Shown piece after piece: positions 7,791-16,522 of a stretch of DNA of 64,000 nucleotides. Source of the stretch: Subtercola boreus (GTDB lineage: Bacteria > Actinomycetota > Actinomycetes > Actinomycetales > Microbacteriaceae). The notes under the pieces are model-generated. The model ran no database searches and had not been told where the DNA came from. It saw nothing but the letters and a program-made list of their open reading frames with translations. A program made the translations under genes and the position numbers. Within the stretch, counting starts at the first letter, position 1; every line of letters begins with the position of its first letter. The DNA lies in assembly GCF_003399645.1 (NCBI RefSeq), contig NZ_NBXD01000030.1, positions 248,001 through 312,000 on the forward strand, given 5' to 3'.

Positions 7791-8822
7791 CTAGCGGCCG
7801 CCGGTGATCTTGCGGAGGCGCTGGGCGACCCCCGCCGTTCCGTAGGGGTAGTCGTCGGCGCGCGGGGCGCTGGCCTCCGACAGCCGCGCGACCTCGGCGT
7901 CGCTCAGACGAAGAGCGGATGCGCCCAGGTTGTCGGTCAGCTGGTCGACCGTGCGGGCGCCCAGGATGACGCTGGTCACGGCGGGTTGCGCCAGCAGCCA
8001 GGCCAGGGCGACCTGCGATGCAGAGGCGTCGTGATCCGACGCGATCGCCTCGACGGCCTCGAGGACGTTCCAGGTGCGGTCGGCGGCATTGCGCGCCTTC
8101 CACCCCTCCATGCCGCGCTCGGGGTTCTCACCGAGGCGGGATGCGCCGGTCGGGGGTGTGTCGCGCTTGTACTTGCCGGTGAGCCAGCCGCCACCGAGGG
8201 GCGACCACGGCAGCAGGCCGATCTTCGCATCCAGAGCGGCCGGAACCACCTCGTGCTCGATGTCGCGCACGAGAAGGCTGTACTGCGGCTGCAGCGTCAC
8301 AGGCGGCGCCAGATGCAGGGCGGCTGCCCGATGCACGGCCTTCGTGAGCTGCCAGCCGAGGTAGTTCGAGAATCCGTAGTAGCCGATCTTGCCGGCCGTC
8401 ACCGCGTCGTCGAGAAAGCCGAGTGTCTCGTCGATCGGGGTGAGGGCATCCCAGGCGTGCATCTGGTAGAGGTCGATGTGCTCGACGCCGAGCCGGGCGA
8501 GGGAGGCGTCGAGCGCGGTGCGGAGGTGCCGGCGCGACAGGCCGAGGTCATTGGGCCCCTCTCCCATCGGAAAGCGGCCCTTGGTCGCCAGCACCATCTG
8601 TGCAGCCTTCTCGGGGTTCGCCGTGAGCCAGTGGCCGATGATCGTCTCCGACGTGCCGGCGCTGTAGACGTCGGCGGTGTCGATGAAGGTTCCGCCCCCC
8701 TCGACGTAGGCGTCGAGAATGGCGTGCGAGGTGGTTTCGTCGGCCTCAGCGCCGAAGGTCATCGTTCCGAGTGCGAGCTCCGAGACGACGGCGCCGGAGT
8801 TTCCAAGAGTTCTGTAGTCCAT
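7791..8822 (-). CDS. Aldo/keto reductase
   Basis: 343 residues, full-length (beta/alpha)8 reductase with catalytic tetrad Asp48, Tyr53, Lys81 and His122, in FIDTADVYS, LATKGRF and YQMHAWD. The C-terminal cofactor segment VILGARTVDQLTDNLGA is present. It resembles the YajO/Tas-like group of NADPH-dependent reductases acting on aldehydes or ketones. Cytoplasmic, single gene, no visible regulator. The region between its start and 9062 holds no gene that I can support. Confidence 0.88.
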   Translation of the reverse strand: MDYRTLGNSGAVVSELALGTMTFGAEADETTSHAILDAYVEGGGTFIDTADVYSAGTSETIIGHWLTANPEKAAQMVLATKGRFPMGEGPNDLGLSRRHLRTALDASLARLGVEHIDLYQMHAWDALTPIDETLGFLDDAVTAGKIGYYGFSNYLGWQLTKAVHRAAALHLAPPVTLQPQYSLLVRDIEHEVVPAALDAKIGLLPWSPLGGGWLTGKYKRDTPPTGASRLGENPERGMEGWKARNAADRTWNVLEAVEAIASDHDASASQVALAWLLAQPAVTSVILGARTVDQLTDNLGASALRLSDAEVARLSEASAPRADDYPYGTAGVAQRLRKITGGR

Positions 8823-9061
8823 GGGTTCGACGCTAGCCCTCCCGCGCGTTCGCGTCGACGGCTTGACCGGTGGCGCCTCTCACCCAGGTCGCCGGAGTCG
8901 CCGCAGCGGCCCCGCTTCGCCTGACCCCCGGCGCGCTGTGAAGATACGGCGCGAGTGCCTATCCGTCAATCCCTCGGCCATCGCATGACGAAAAGACCCC
9001 CGCCGACGCCCATCAGATGGAAGAGCGCAAACGGCGCCCGTCCGGGAGGAAAAGAGAAATC

Positions 9062-9844
9062 ATGATCGACACGAACAGCACAGGCGACCTGGCCGGCGCC
9101 ACCGTCTACGGCACCGATGGCGACAAAATCGGCACCGTCGGCCAGGTGTACCTCGACACCGACACCCAGGCGCCCCTCTGGGTGACCATCAAGACCGGTC
9201 TCTTCGGCACCAGCGAGAGCTTCGCACCGCTGGAGAGCGCGACGTACGATGGCGGCGAGCTCCGCATCCCGTTCGAGAAGGCCTTCGTGAAGGATGCCCC
9301 GCGCATCGCCGACGACGGCAGCCTCAGCCAGGACGAAGAAGACGCCCTCTACGCCTACTACGGTGCCGGCGGCTCCACCACGGCCACCGGGTTCGCCGAC
9401 GCTCCGGTGCGCGACGAGGCCCCCGTCGACACGCAGGGCGGCTATGACACGTCAGGCCCCACCACCGACGACGCGATGACCCGCTCCGAGGAGCAGCTCC
9501 ACGTCGGAACCGAGAAGGTCGAAGCCGGTCGGGCGCGCCTGCGCAAGCACGTCGTCACCGAGATGCAGACCGTCGAGGTGCCGGTCAGCCACGAAGAGGT
9601 CACCCTCACCCGCGAGCCCATCACGGAGGCGAATGTCGGCCAGGCAACATCCGGCCCGAACCTCAGCGACGAGGAGCACGAGGTTGTACTCACCGAAGAG
9701 CGCGTCGTGGTGAACAAGGAGACCGTTCCCGTCGAGCGCGTCGCCCTCGGCACCGAGACCGTGACCGAGAAGCAGCAGGTCACCGAGGAGGTCGGGCACG
9801 AGGAGATCGAGCTCGTCGACCCCAAGACCGACACCCGCAACTAG
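9062..9844 (+). CDS. PRC-barrel and DUF2382 (YsnF/AvaK) domain protein
   Basis: 260 residues from ATG 9062 (GGGAGG upstream). The N-terminal half (about 8-85) is a PRC-barrel: VYGTDGDKIGTVGQVYLD, then VTIKTGLFGTSESFAPL. The C-terminal half is a DUF2382 domain rich in Val/Glu beta repeats (EQLHVGTEKVEAGRARLRKH, VEVPVSHEEV, EERVVVNKETV). This pair is common in actinobacterial and Bacillus stress proteins; the molecular role is not established. It is the first gene of the probable sigma/Asp23 stress island. Confidence 0.85.
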   Translation: MIDTNSTGDLAGATVYGTDGDKIGTVGQVYLDTDTQAPLWVTIKTGLFGTSESFAPLESATYDGGELRIPFEKAFVKDAPRIADDGSLSQDEEDALYAYYGAGGSTTATGFADAPVRDEAPVDTQGGYDTSGPTTDDAMTRSEEQLHVGTEKVEAGRARLRKHVVTEMQTVEVPVSHEEVTLTREPITEANVGQATSGPNLSDEEHEVVLTEERVVVNKETVPVERVALGTETVTEKQQVTEEVGHEEIELVDPKTDTRN

Positions 9845-9850
9845 TACCCC

Positions 9851-9888
9851 GCGGCCGCCGACGAGACCCGTCCTGCGCCGGCGGCCGC
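9851..9888. terminator. GC hairpin between stress-island genes
   Basis: GCGGCCGCCG (9851-9860) pairs perfectly with CGGCGGCCGC (9879-9888) around an 18-base loop. It lies between the DUF2382 gene and the membrane-helix gene. No T-tract; it could be a terminator or a processing/stability hairpin. Confidence 0.45.
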
Positions 9889-9927
9889 ACACACCCTCAC
9901 ACCCGCACACTCTGAAAGGCACACCCG

Positions 9928-10674
9928 GTGGATTTCCCCGCAACACTCCAGAACGGCCTCGCCGCCGTCATCGCATTCGTTCCCCTGCTTCTGCTCGCCC
10001 TCGTCATCCTGATCGTCGGTCTCATCGTCGCGAAGGTCATCCAGAAGGCGCTCAGCAAGCTGCTGACACGCGTCGGTTTCGACCGTGCCGTCGAGCGCGG
10101 CGGCATCAAGAAGGCCCTCGAGCGTTCGAAGTTCGATGCCTCCGACATCGTCGCGAAGATCGTCTACTACGCACTCGTGCTGTTCGTGCTCCAGTTCGCG
10201 TTCGGTGTCTTCGGACCCAACCCGATCAGTGACCTGCTCGGCGCGATCATCAGTTACGTTCCGAGGATCCTCGTCGCCATCATCATCGTCATCATCGCCG
10301 CGGCCATCGCTGCCGGCGTGAAGACCCTGATCCAGGGCACCCTCGGTGGCCTGGCGTACGGCAAGGTTCTCGCGAACATCGCGAGCATCTTCATCCTGTT
10401 CCTCGGTGTCACCGCCGCACTGAACCAGGTCGGCATCGCTGACACCGTCACGACCCCGATCCTGATCGCCGTTCTCGCGATCATCGCCGGAGTCATCATC
10501 GTCGGCGCCGGTGGCGGGCTCATCAAGCCGATGCAGGCGCGCTGGGAATCGTGGCTGCACACGGCCGAGGCTGAGGCACCCAAGGTGCAGCAGCAGGTCC
10601 AGAGCGCTCCGAGCATCGAAGAGCAGGCCAAGCAGGCGGCAGAGAAGGCCAGAGCCGCCGCACGGCGCAGCTGA
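9928..10674 (+). CDS. Membrane protein with MscS-like conserved TM-helix repeats
   Basis: 248 residues from GTG 9928 (GAAAGG upstream). Four or five hydrophobic segments (about 12-40, 75-95, 105-130, 145-170, 175-200) are separated by amphipathic stretches such as VGFDRAVERGGIKKAL, as in the conserved TM_helix repeat found next to mechanosensitive-channel domains. The beta-domain of true MscS is absent. The tail (205-248) is charged and alanine-rich. The likely place is the cytoplasmic membrane; a role in osmotic or envelope stress is inferred from its neighbours. Confidence 0.7.
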   Translation: MDFPATLQNGLAAVIAFVPLLLLALVILIVGLIVAKVIQKALSKLLTRVGFDRAVERGGIKKALERSKFDASDIVAKIVYYALVLFVLQFAFGVFGPNPISDLLGAIISYVPRILVAIIIVIIAAAIAAGVKTLIQGTLGGLAYGKVLANIASIFILFLGVTAALNQVGIADTVTTPILIAVLAIIAGVIIVGAGGGLIKPMQARWESWLHTAEAEAPKVQQQVQSAPSIEEQAKQAAEKARAAARRS

Positions 10675-10688
10675 CATCCACCGCTGAT

Positions 10689-10726
10689 CGGTGCCGCCCC
10701 TGTCACTGTGTAAAGGGGCGGCACCA
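10689..10726. terminator. Strong hairpin after membrane-helix gene
   Basis: GGTGCCGCCCCT (10690-10701) pairs perfectly with AGGGGCGGCACC (10714-10725), a 12-base stem with a 12-base loop, 15 bases after the stop. There is no T-tract, which is usual for actinobacterial hairpin terminators. It separates the membrane gene from the sigma-factor unit. Confidence 0.6.
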
Positions 10727-10852
10727 CGCTCTGGCGCCGAGCGCAAGACCCCCTTCGGCCCTACCGCGTGTTCGTCGCTTGCCGATATGCTCCGTCTGGG
10801 TCGGCGTCGCTCGCGGCGAAGTCTGTTCATGACGTTCGGAGAGGTCGGTGCG

Positions 10853-11413
10853 ATGGTTTCACTGCCCGGCCGGGACTCGCTGAGTGATGCGGATGACCGC
10901 ACCATCGCCAGTCGCGCCGCCGACGGTGACATCCGAGCCTTCGAGATCCTGATGCGGCGCTACGGTTCGCTCATGCGCGCCTATGCCGCCCGCATCGTGC
11001 GACCCTCCGACGCCGACGACGTCGTGCAGGAGACTTTCGTCACGGCCTGGCAGGATCTCCCCGATCTGGAGAACCCCGCCTCCGTGCGCTCGTGGCTGAC
11101 CACGATCGTCACCCGCAAGAGCATCGACCGGCTCCGGGCCGCGCGCGACCAGGACTCCATCGATGACCACGACTTCCACGACCCGGCCGACGGGCCCGCC
11201 GAGACTGCCACGGCCACCTCGCTCGATGAGGCACTCTCGCTCGCACTCTCCACGCTCCCTGAGGATCAGCGCCGGTGCTGGGTGCTCCGGGAGATCGCAG
11301 GCTACGGTTACTCAGAGATCGCGGAACAGCTCGACCTCCCTGTCTCGACGATCCGCGGACTCCTCGCGCGAAGCAGAAAGACGCTTGTCGATGAGATGGA
11401 GGCCTGGCGATGA
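10853..11413 (+). CDS. ECF-type RNA polymerase sigma factor
   Basis: 186 residues from ATG 10853, picked because GGAGAGG lies 8 bases upstream; the in-frame ATG at 10829 has no such site. Region 2 lies at about 20-85 (AFEILMRRYGSLMRAYAARI, DADDVVQETFVTAWQ) and region 4 at about 125-180 (LPEDQRRCWVLREIAGYGYS, then AEQLDLPVSTIRGLLARSR). It directs RNA polymerase to a small stress regulon. The next gene overlaps it by ATGA and carries an anti-sigma-like N-terminal part, suggesting direct pairing. Confidence 0.9.
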   Translation: MVSLPGRDSLSDADDRTIASRAADGDIRAFEILMRRYGSLMRAYAARIVRPSDADDVVQETFVTAWQDLPDLENPASVRSWLTTIVTRKSIDRLRAARDQDSIDDHDFHDPADGPAETATATSLDEALSLALSTLPEDQRRCWVLREIAGYGYSEIAEQLDLPVSTIRGLLARSRKTLVDEMEAWR

Positions 11414-12045
11414 CCGACATCACCCCCGAGCCCTCGAATACGTCACCGCTCGATGAGACAAGCCTCGACGGCCACACCATCGACGAGCTCAGCGACTACC
11501 TCGACCGGGGAAGACTGCCCCGCGACCCCTCTATCGAATCCTCCGCCGCTGCGCAGCACGCACTGGCAGCGCTCAGCAGACTCCGCGCCGTGGCCCCCCG
11601 CATCATCAGGGCCGACGCCGCCTACTTCGCGCCGAAGAACGAGAACTGGATGTCCCGCATCCTCGACCAGATCGGCGTGCAGGCGCACGCGGGCCGCGAC
11701 ATCCCGATTCCCTACGACGTTCCGGGGGCCGATCTCTCCATCTCCGAAGGCGCCGTCAGGGCGCTGGTTCGCGCGGCCGGCGACGACACCGACGGACTGG
11801 TCGTCGAGCGCACCCAGCTCGACGGTGACCTCGAGACACCGGGCGCACCGGTCGAGGTGCACGTGATCGTCTCGACGTTCGCCGATGCCGACGATGCCCG
11901 GGTCGTTCCCGGTTTTCGCAGGCTCGTCATCGACACCATCCGTGAGCACACCGACCTCGTGGTCACGCGGGTGACCGTCAGGGTGCACGACAGCGACATC
12001 ACCGACGAAGACCTCGATGACGACGGAAACCTGGTACCGCGATGA
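11410..12045 (+). CDS. Asp23/Gls24-like protein with anti-sigma-like N-terminus
   Basis: 211 residues, start overlapping the sigma stop (ATGA). Residues about 20-65 (DELSDYLDRGRLPRD, then HALAALSRLRAVAP) resemble the helical sigma-binding part seen in actinobacterial proteins that follow sigma genes. Residues about 105-195 (ADLSISEGAVRALVRAAG, EVHVIVSTFADADD, VTRVTVRVHDSDI) match the Asp23/Gls24 envelope-stress fold. No membrane helix. The role is inferred: sensor or regulator of the sigma factor, or a cell-envelope scaffold. Confidence 0.65.
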   Translation: MTDITPEPSNTSPLDETSLDGHTIDELSDYLDRGRLPRDPSIESSAAAQHALAALSRLRAVAPRIIRADAAYFAPKNENWMSRILDQIGVQAHAGRDIPIPYDVPGADLSISEGAVRALVRAAGDDTDGLVVERTQLDGDLETPGAPVEVHVIVSTFADADDARVVPGFRRLVIDTIREHTDLVVTRVTVRVHDSDITDEDLDDDGNLVPR

Positions 12046-12383
12046 ACGACGACACCGACGACGACCTCCCCACCCGACTGACCCGGCTGTTGCGGAACGT
12101 CGACGGCGTACACACCGTCTACGCCACGAAGCCCCTGCTGCCCTCCATCGTCGGTGCGGTCGTCGAAGCCGTGCGCAACGACCCGGTCGGCATGCACCTC
12201 GTCACCGTCACCGACCCCGATGACTCCGACACCATGACCGTGACGGCCTGCATCGGCGTATCCGCCGATGAACCGGCGACGATGATCTGCCGACGCGCCC
12301 ACGACGCCCTTCTCGCCTACTTCACCGACCAGGGCCAGCCCCCGCCCGCGACCATCCAAGTGAAGATCGGCCGCGTCGGGTAG
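12042..12383 (+). CDS. Small companion of the Asp23-like protein
   Basis: 113 residues, start overlapping the previous stop (ATGA). The beta-alpha pattern (VHTVYATKPLLPSIVGAVV, TMTVTACIGVSAD, ATIQVKIGRVG) looks related to the Asp23 half of its neighbour, but I do not recognise a named family. Being the last gene of the sigma operon, it probably works with the Asp23-like protein. Soluble, acidic, no signal peptide. Confidence 0.7.
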   Translation: MNDDTDDDLPTRLTRLLRNVDGVHTVYATKPLLPSIVGAVVEAVRNDPVGMHLVTVTDPDDSDTMTVTACIGVSADEPATMICRRAHDALLAYFTDQGQPPPATIQVKIGRVG

Positions 12384-12415
12384 ACCTCCCGGCCAGCCTC
12401 GATCAGACGACGGCC

Positions 12416-13619
12416 TCAGAGCCGGTTCGCCAGCGTGATGGCAGCGCGCGTGACGAGGCCGCGATCGTGCGTGAGGATGAACTCGAACCGCCTCCCCGGA
12501 ATCGGCTGGTCGATGACCTCTCGCGCACAGAGCATCGCGCAGTAGCGGGAGCTCAAGACGATCACCGACCATTCGGCGGCCAGGTCATCGTCTTCGGCGA
12601 ACGTCACGATGCGGAGCTTCGGGATGTCGGCGAGGCCCACCTTCTGTTCGACACCCTCCTGCAGATACGCCGCCACCAGGCTGGCCCGATCCGCCAGGAC
12701 GCGGTATCGCCCGAGCATCCGGGCATTGAAGTTCGCGTTCTCCTGGAACGTCGAGAAGACGAGTGTCGTCTCGTCGCACTCCAGCGCGCACGCCTCGAGG
12801 AACTTGCTCATTTCGATCAGCAGTGGTTTGTCGGACTGCGTGGTGGGCTGTTCGGCGGCAGCGACTAGGAACGGGGTCGTCAGCGCAGGCTCACGCGAGG
12901 GCCTGGCGAAGCCGGGCTGAACCGGCATCCCGTGCGGAACCGGGTCTGGCCGCCCGAAGAACCAGCCCTGCCCGAGCGTCGCCCCCAGAGCCTGCGCCTT
13001 GACGAGATCGCGCTCGGTTTCGACCCCCTCGGCGAGAACCGTCGTCTGGAAGTGCTCGGTATAGGTGGTGACGGGCATCCATCACCAGGGCGGCGTTTCG
13101 GCCCGGACGCTTCTGCAACAGGCTCATATCGAGCTTGATGATGTCGGGCTGCAGAAGTGGCAGCAGGGCGAGCGAGGTGGGGTCGGTTCCGACGTCGTCC
13201 ATGGCGATGAGCATGCCCGCCGCCCGTAACCGCCTGAGCGAGCGCATCAGGGAACCCGGGTCGCCCATCAGGTTGCGCTCGGTGACCTCGATGACGACGG
13301 GACGGTCCGGTGGCCGGGCGGCCAACAGTTCGATGGTCTCGGCCTCGACGTTCAGGAAGAGACCGAAAGGTGCGACCAGCTCGTGCCCGGACGCGGCTCG
13401 AAGCGAGGCGGCGATGCAGGCCTGATCGAGGGCGGTCGTGAGCCCCCGTGCGGCCGCCGCAGGAAAGAGCACGTCGGGAAGACGCAGCTCAGACCCGACG
13501 GGCCCGCGGCTGAGGGCCTCGAACGCCACCACCCGCCGAGTCTCGATATCGACGATGGGCTGGAAGACCGTGGTCAGGTCGGTCTCGGCAATGATGCGAT
13601 CGAGTTCCAGCTCGCCCAT
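12416..13619 (-). pseudogene. EAL-DICT signalling protein gene, broken by one frameshift
   Basis: Start taken as ATG 13619 (GAGGG 6 bases upstream). The first frame encodes most of an EAL phosphodiesterase domain: FEALSR, FLNVEAE, VIEVTERN, MDDVGT and IKLDMSLL. It leaves frame at a GGG run (13073-13075; CCC on the coding strand). Skipping one base rejoins the domain: VTTYTEHFQTTVLAEGVETE, then GQGWFFGRP. After that comes a DICT sensory domain (LLIEMSKFLEACALECDETT, then VLSSRYCAML) to the stop. The intact product would have 400 residues. EAL-DICT proteins link light or redox sensing to cyclic-di-GMP signalling. Either a real null allele or a one-base sequence error. Confidence 0.75.
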
Positions 13620-13718
13620 GGATGCCCTCACCGGTCGATCGAATCTGTGCTGGGTCGTGAGGGCATGCCATCAGGGTATTCCTGTGCAAGGCAGAGACAT
13701 GGTCGAAACTGCAGGGAT

Positions 13719-13759
13719 GATGGCACGCACGCCGTCAGAGCGGCGGGGTGCGTGCCATC
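13719..13759. terminator. Hairpin terminator of the GH2 gene
   Basis: GATGGCACGCAC (13719-13730) pairs perfectly with GTGCGTGCCATC (13748-13759). The loop can form a second GCCG/CGGC stem. It lies 8 bases past the stop of the minus-strand glycosidase gene, the expected terminator position, without a T-tract. Confidence 0.6.
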
Positions 13760-13766
13760 CGCCGCT

Positions 13767-16381
13767 CTAGAGGTTGACGGCGACCGAGCGCAGCCCGTCG
13801 GCTGACGCAGTGAGCTGCACCACCCCGTTGCCCGCGATCGAACGCACGATGGCCAGCGCCTTGCCGTGGTAGGTGTACCGGTGCGGCTGCCGGAAGCTGT
13901 CCACGTTGTGTGGGTTCGCCGACGAGACGGCCGCGAGGGTCGCGGGACCGGTGAGAGCGAAGTTCACCTTGACGACGGCGTCGGGCACGTCGTGTCCGGT
14001 CGCGTCGACAACGCTGACCAGAATGTGGGCGAGAGAACCCACGTCCTGTCCCAGACGCCCCTCCTCCACGTCGAACTTCAGTCGTGCCGGCGCCCCGACC
14101 GTCGTCAACCGCTGGGAGGCGATAGCCTGCCGCCCCTTGTACGCCGTCGCGACCAGCGTTCCCGGCGCGTAGGGAACGGAGAAAGTGGCGACCATCTTGT
14201 CGGCCTCTGTGAGCGCGACTTCGCCGACGACGACGTTGTTGAGCTTGAGAACCACGCGATCGCCCGGAGTGTAGGCCCGTACGCGCATGGCCTGCTTCGC
14301 CGGCACATTCCACGTCCAGCTGGGCAGTTCGTCATAGTACGACCAGAGCGCAATCGACTGTTCGTAGCCGGCCGGGGTGGGCCGTTCGACACCGACCTCG
14401 AGCTGGCTGTCGCCCCAGACGACCTTCCGCCACGCGAGTTGAGGCTTCGGCTGGCCGATGAGGTCGATGTCGCCGCAGTAGGAGTTGAAGACGGGGTACT
14501 TCGCTCCGAAGGAGCCCCCGCTCTGGGTTCCGGTCGGCAGGCTCTGGGGAAGACCGATGCCGGCCTCACCGAGGTAGTCCATACCGGTCCAGGCGAATTC
14601 TCCGATGACCCACCCGTTGTCGTTCACGGTCTTCGTGAAGTCGTAGAGCTGTGATCCCCACGTCTCACCGATGTAGAGCGGCTCATCGGGGTGGGCGTCA
14701 TGGATGTGCTCGAACCCGTCGTCGGTCTGCTTCAGATAGTGCAGGCTGGCGACCCCCAGATAACTCCACTCGGGCGAGTCGTCGGGTAGCCGAAGCCCGA
14801 GGGCGTGCCCCATGGCACTTCCCTGAGTGACGGGGCGAGTGGGGTCGAGCTGCTGTAGGTAATCGGCCAGTGGTTTGCCGTACACATCCTGCAGCGGAGA
14901 CCTCGAGCGGATGCCCAGCTCATTCTCCGTCGACCACATGATGATCGACGGACGGTTGGCATCACGGTCGATGACGCGCTTCACGTCGTGCTGCCAGGTG
15001 GAATCGAACAGCGGTGCGTAGTCGTCCGCGCGCTTGTGCTCGCTCCAGACGTCGTACAGTTCGGCGATCACCAGCAGACCCAACTGGTCGCACGCGTCGA
15101 GGAAGGTCGCCGACTGCGGGTTGTGGGACGTGCGAATGGCATTGAAACCCGCTGCCTTGACGATGCGCAGCCGGCGAAGCTCCGCCTCCGGTATCGCGGC
15201 GCCGCCGAGACCGCCCAGGTCGGTGTGCAGGTTAGCGCCGCGGAGTTTCATGGGCTGGCCGTTGACGAGCAAGCCCTTCTGGCCGGTCATGGAGATGTTC
15301 CGCACACCGAAGAGCACCGTCTCAGCGTCGAGCACCCGGCTCGCGTCGAGCAGCTCGACTTTCGCCGTATACCGATTCGGCGACGAGGGAGACCAGAGAT
15401 CGGGTTTGGCCACGGTGAAGTCCAACCGAAAGTCTGCAGTGGCGCCGGCCGGGACCGCCTGCACGATCGTCGTCTGCTGGGCGATGGAACGACCCTTGGC
15501 GTTCAGCAGAGTGATTCGTGCGCGCGTGTCGACGCTGCCGGCGCTGGCGTTCTGGGCCAGGCCGGTGACCGAGACGATTGCCTGCGTCGCCGTGACATCG
15601 TGGGTCGTGACACGCACACCGAACTGTGGCACAAAGAGGGTGCTCGTCACCGCCAGGGTGACCGTTCGCAGGATACCCGAACCCGAGTACCAGCGACTGG
15701 TCGCGCGATATTGCGCACCCGCACAGAGATCACGTTCTCGCCGGTGAGGCTCAGGTACGGCGTGAGATCGTAGGCGATCGGAATGTAGCCGTAGGCCTGA
15801 AAACCGAGGTGGTTTCCGTTGATCCAGACATCGGAGTACTCGTAGATGCCATCGAAGCGGATCTCGACCCTCTCCCCTGCCTTAACGTCGGAGGCGGAGA
15901 AGTGTTTGCGGTACCACCCCTCACCGCCGACCGTCCACGCCTGGCTGCCGCCTGAGGTCGTTTCTGTCGAATCGAACGGTCCGATGCGCACGGGAGCATT
16001 CGCCGGGGTGAGCCAGGCCGCTGGGTCTGCAGTGGCGCCACCATCGGCGGCTGTCTGGCCCGGCAGATCTTCGATGGACCAGTCGTGGGGAGTGGATACG
16101 GTTCGCCACGATGAGTCGGCGAATCCCGGGGCATCCGCACCGGTCAGCGCGCCCCGGCAGAAGAGCCAGCCGTCGTCGAAATTCTTCAGCCGCACGGCGG
16201 GCATTCCGTTGACGAGGCCGGTTGGCACGGCACCGACCGGTGTCGGCTGGCCGGCCAGCGCCGGGGAGGACCATTCGAGGGTCGTGATGAGGGCCGCCGC
16301 ACCCCCTATCGCGAGCAGGCTGCGTCTGGTGAGCCCGGACGCAGCGTCGGTCGAGTCTCCGGGCAGGAAGTTTTTCTTCAC
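13767..16381 (-). pseudogene. Secreted GH2 glycoside hydrolase (beta-galactosidase-like), frameshifted
   Basis: Start GTG 16381 with GGAGA upstream. A twin-arginine signal (LTRRSLLAIGG, then an Ala-rich segment to ALAGQ) implies Tat export. The GH2 sugar-binding domain runs in frame to VRVRN near 15712. There one base appears lost, and the next frame resumes with TSRWYSGSGILRTVTLAV. The rest is complete: GH2 immunoglobulin-like domain, barrel with the acid/base Glu in STENELG and nucleophile Glu in GEFAWTGMDYLGE, a DUF4982-type domain and a C-terminal Ig-like domain. Intact length would be about 870 residues. Flanked by its LacI regulator and operators. Pseudogene or sequence error. Confidence 0.78.
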
Positions 16382-16423
16382 GTCTGTATCTCCATTGATA
16401 GGTCGAGCTGGGTGAGTGCTCGG

Positions 16424-16474
16424 ATGTGACCGGTCACATGTGAGTGTGTTCATCATCTGGCGAACCGGTCACAT
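16424..16474. promoter_or_regulatory. LacI operators upstream of the GH2 gene
   Basis: A perfect 16-base palindrome, ATGTGACCGGTCACAT, lies at 16424-16439. A second site at 16459-16474 keeps one complete half (ACCGGTCACAT). Register distance is 35 bases. They lie between the LacI gene end and the GH2 start, the expected target of the adjacent regulator. Confidence 0.7.
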
Positions 16475-16522
16475 CTGTCAACCCACGGTCTCGAGATTCA
16501 GCGCGGCCTTCCGGACGGGCGC

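Noticed and set aside
10675-10852. Sigma gene start at 10691 or 10829
   Set aside because: The earlier in-frame stretch runs through the hairpin and reads as noise; ATG 10853 has GGAGAGG at good distance and region 2 starts soon after.
9841-10932. Long open frame on the minus strand opposite the membrane-helix gene
   Set aside because: Repetitive Asp/Glu/Arg-rich translation, typical of the mirror frame of a GC-rich membrane gene; the plus strand has a convincing protein, start and ribosome-binding site.
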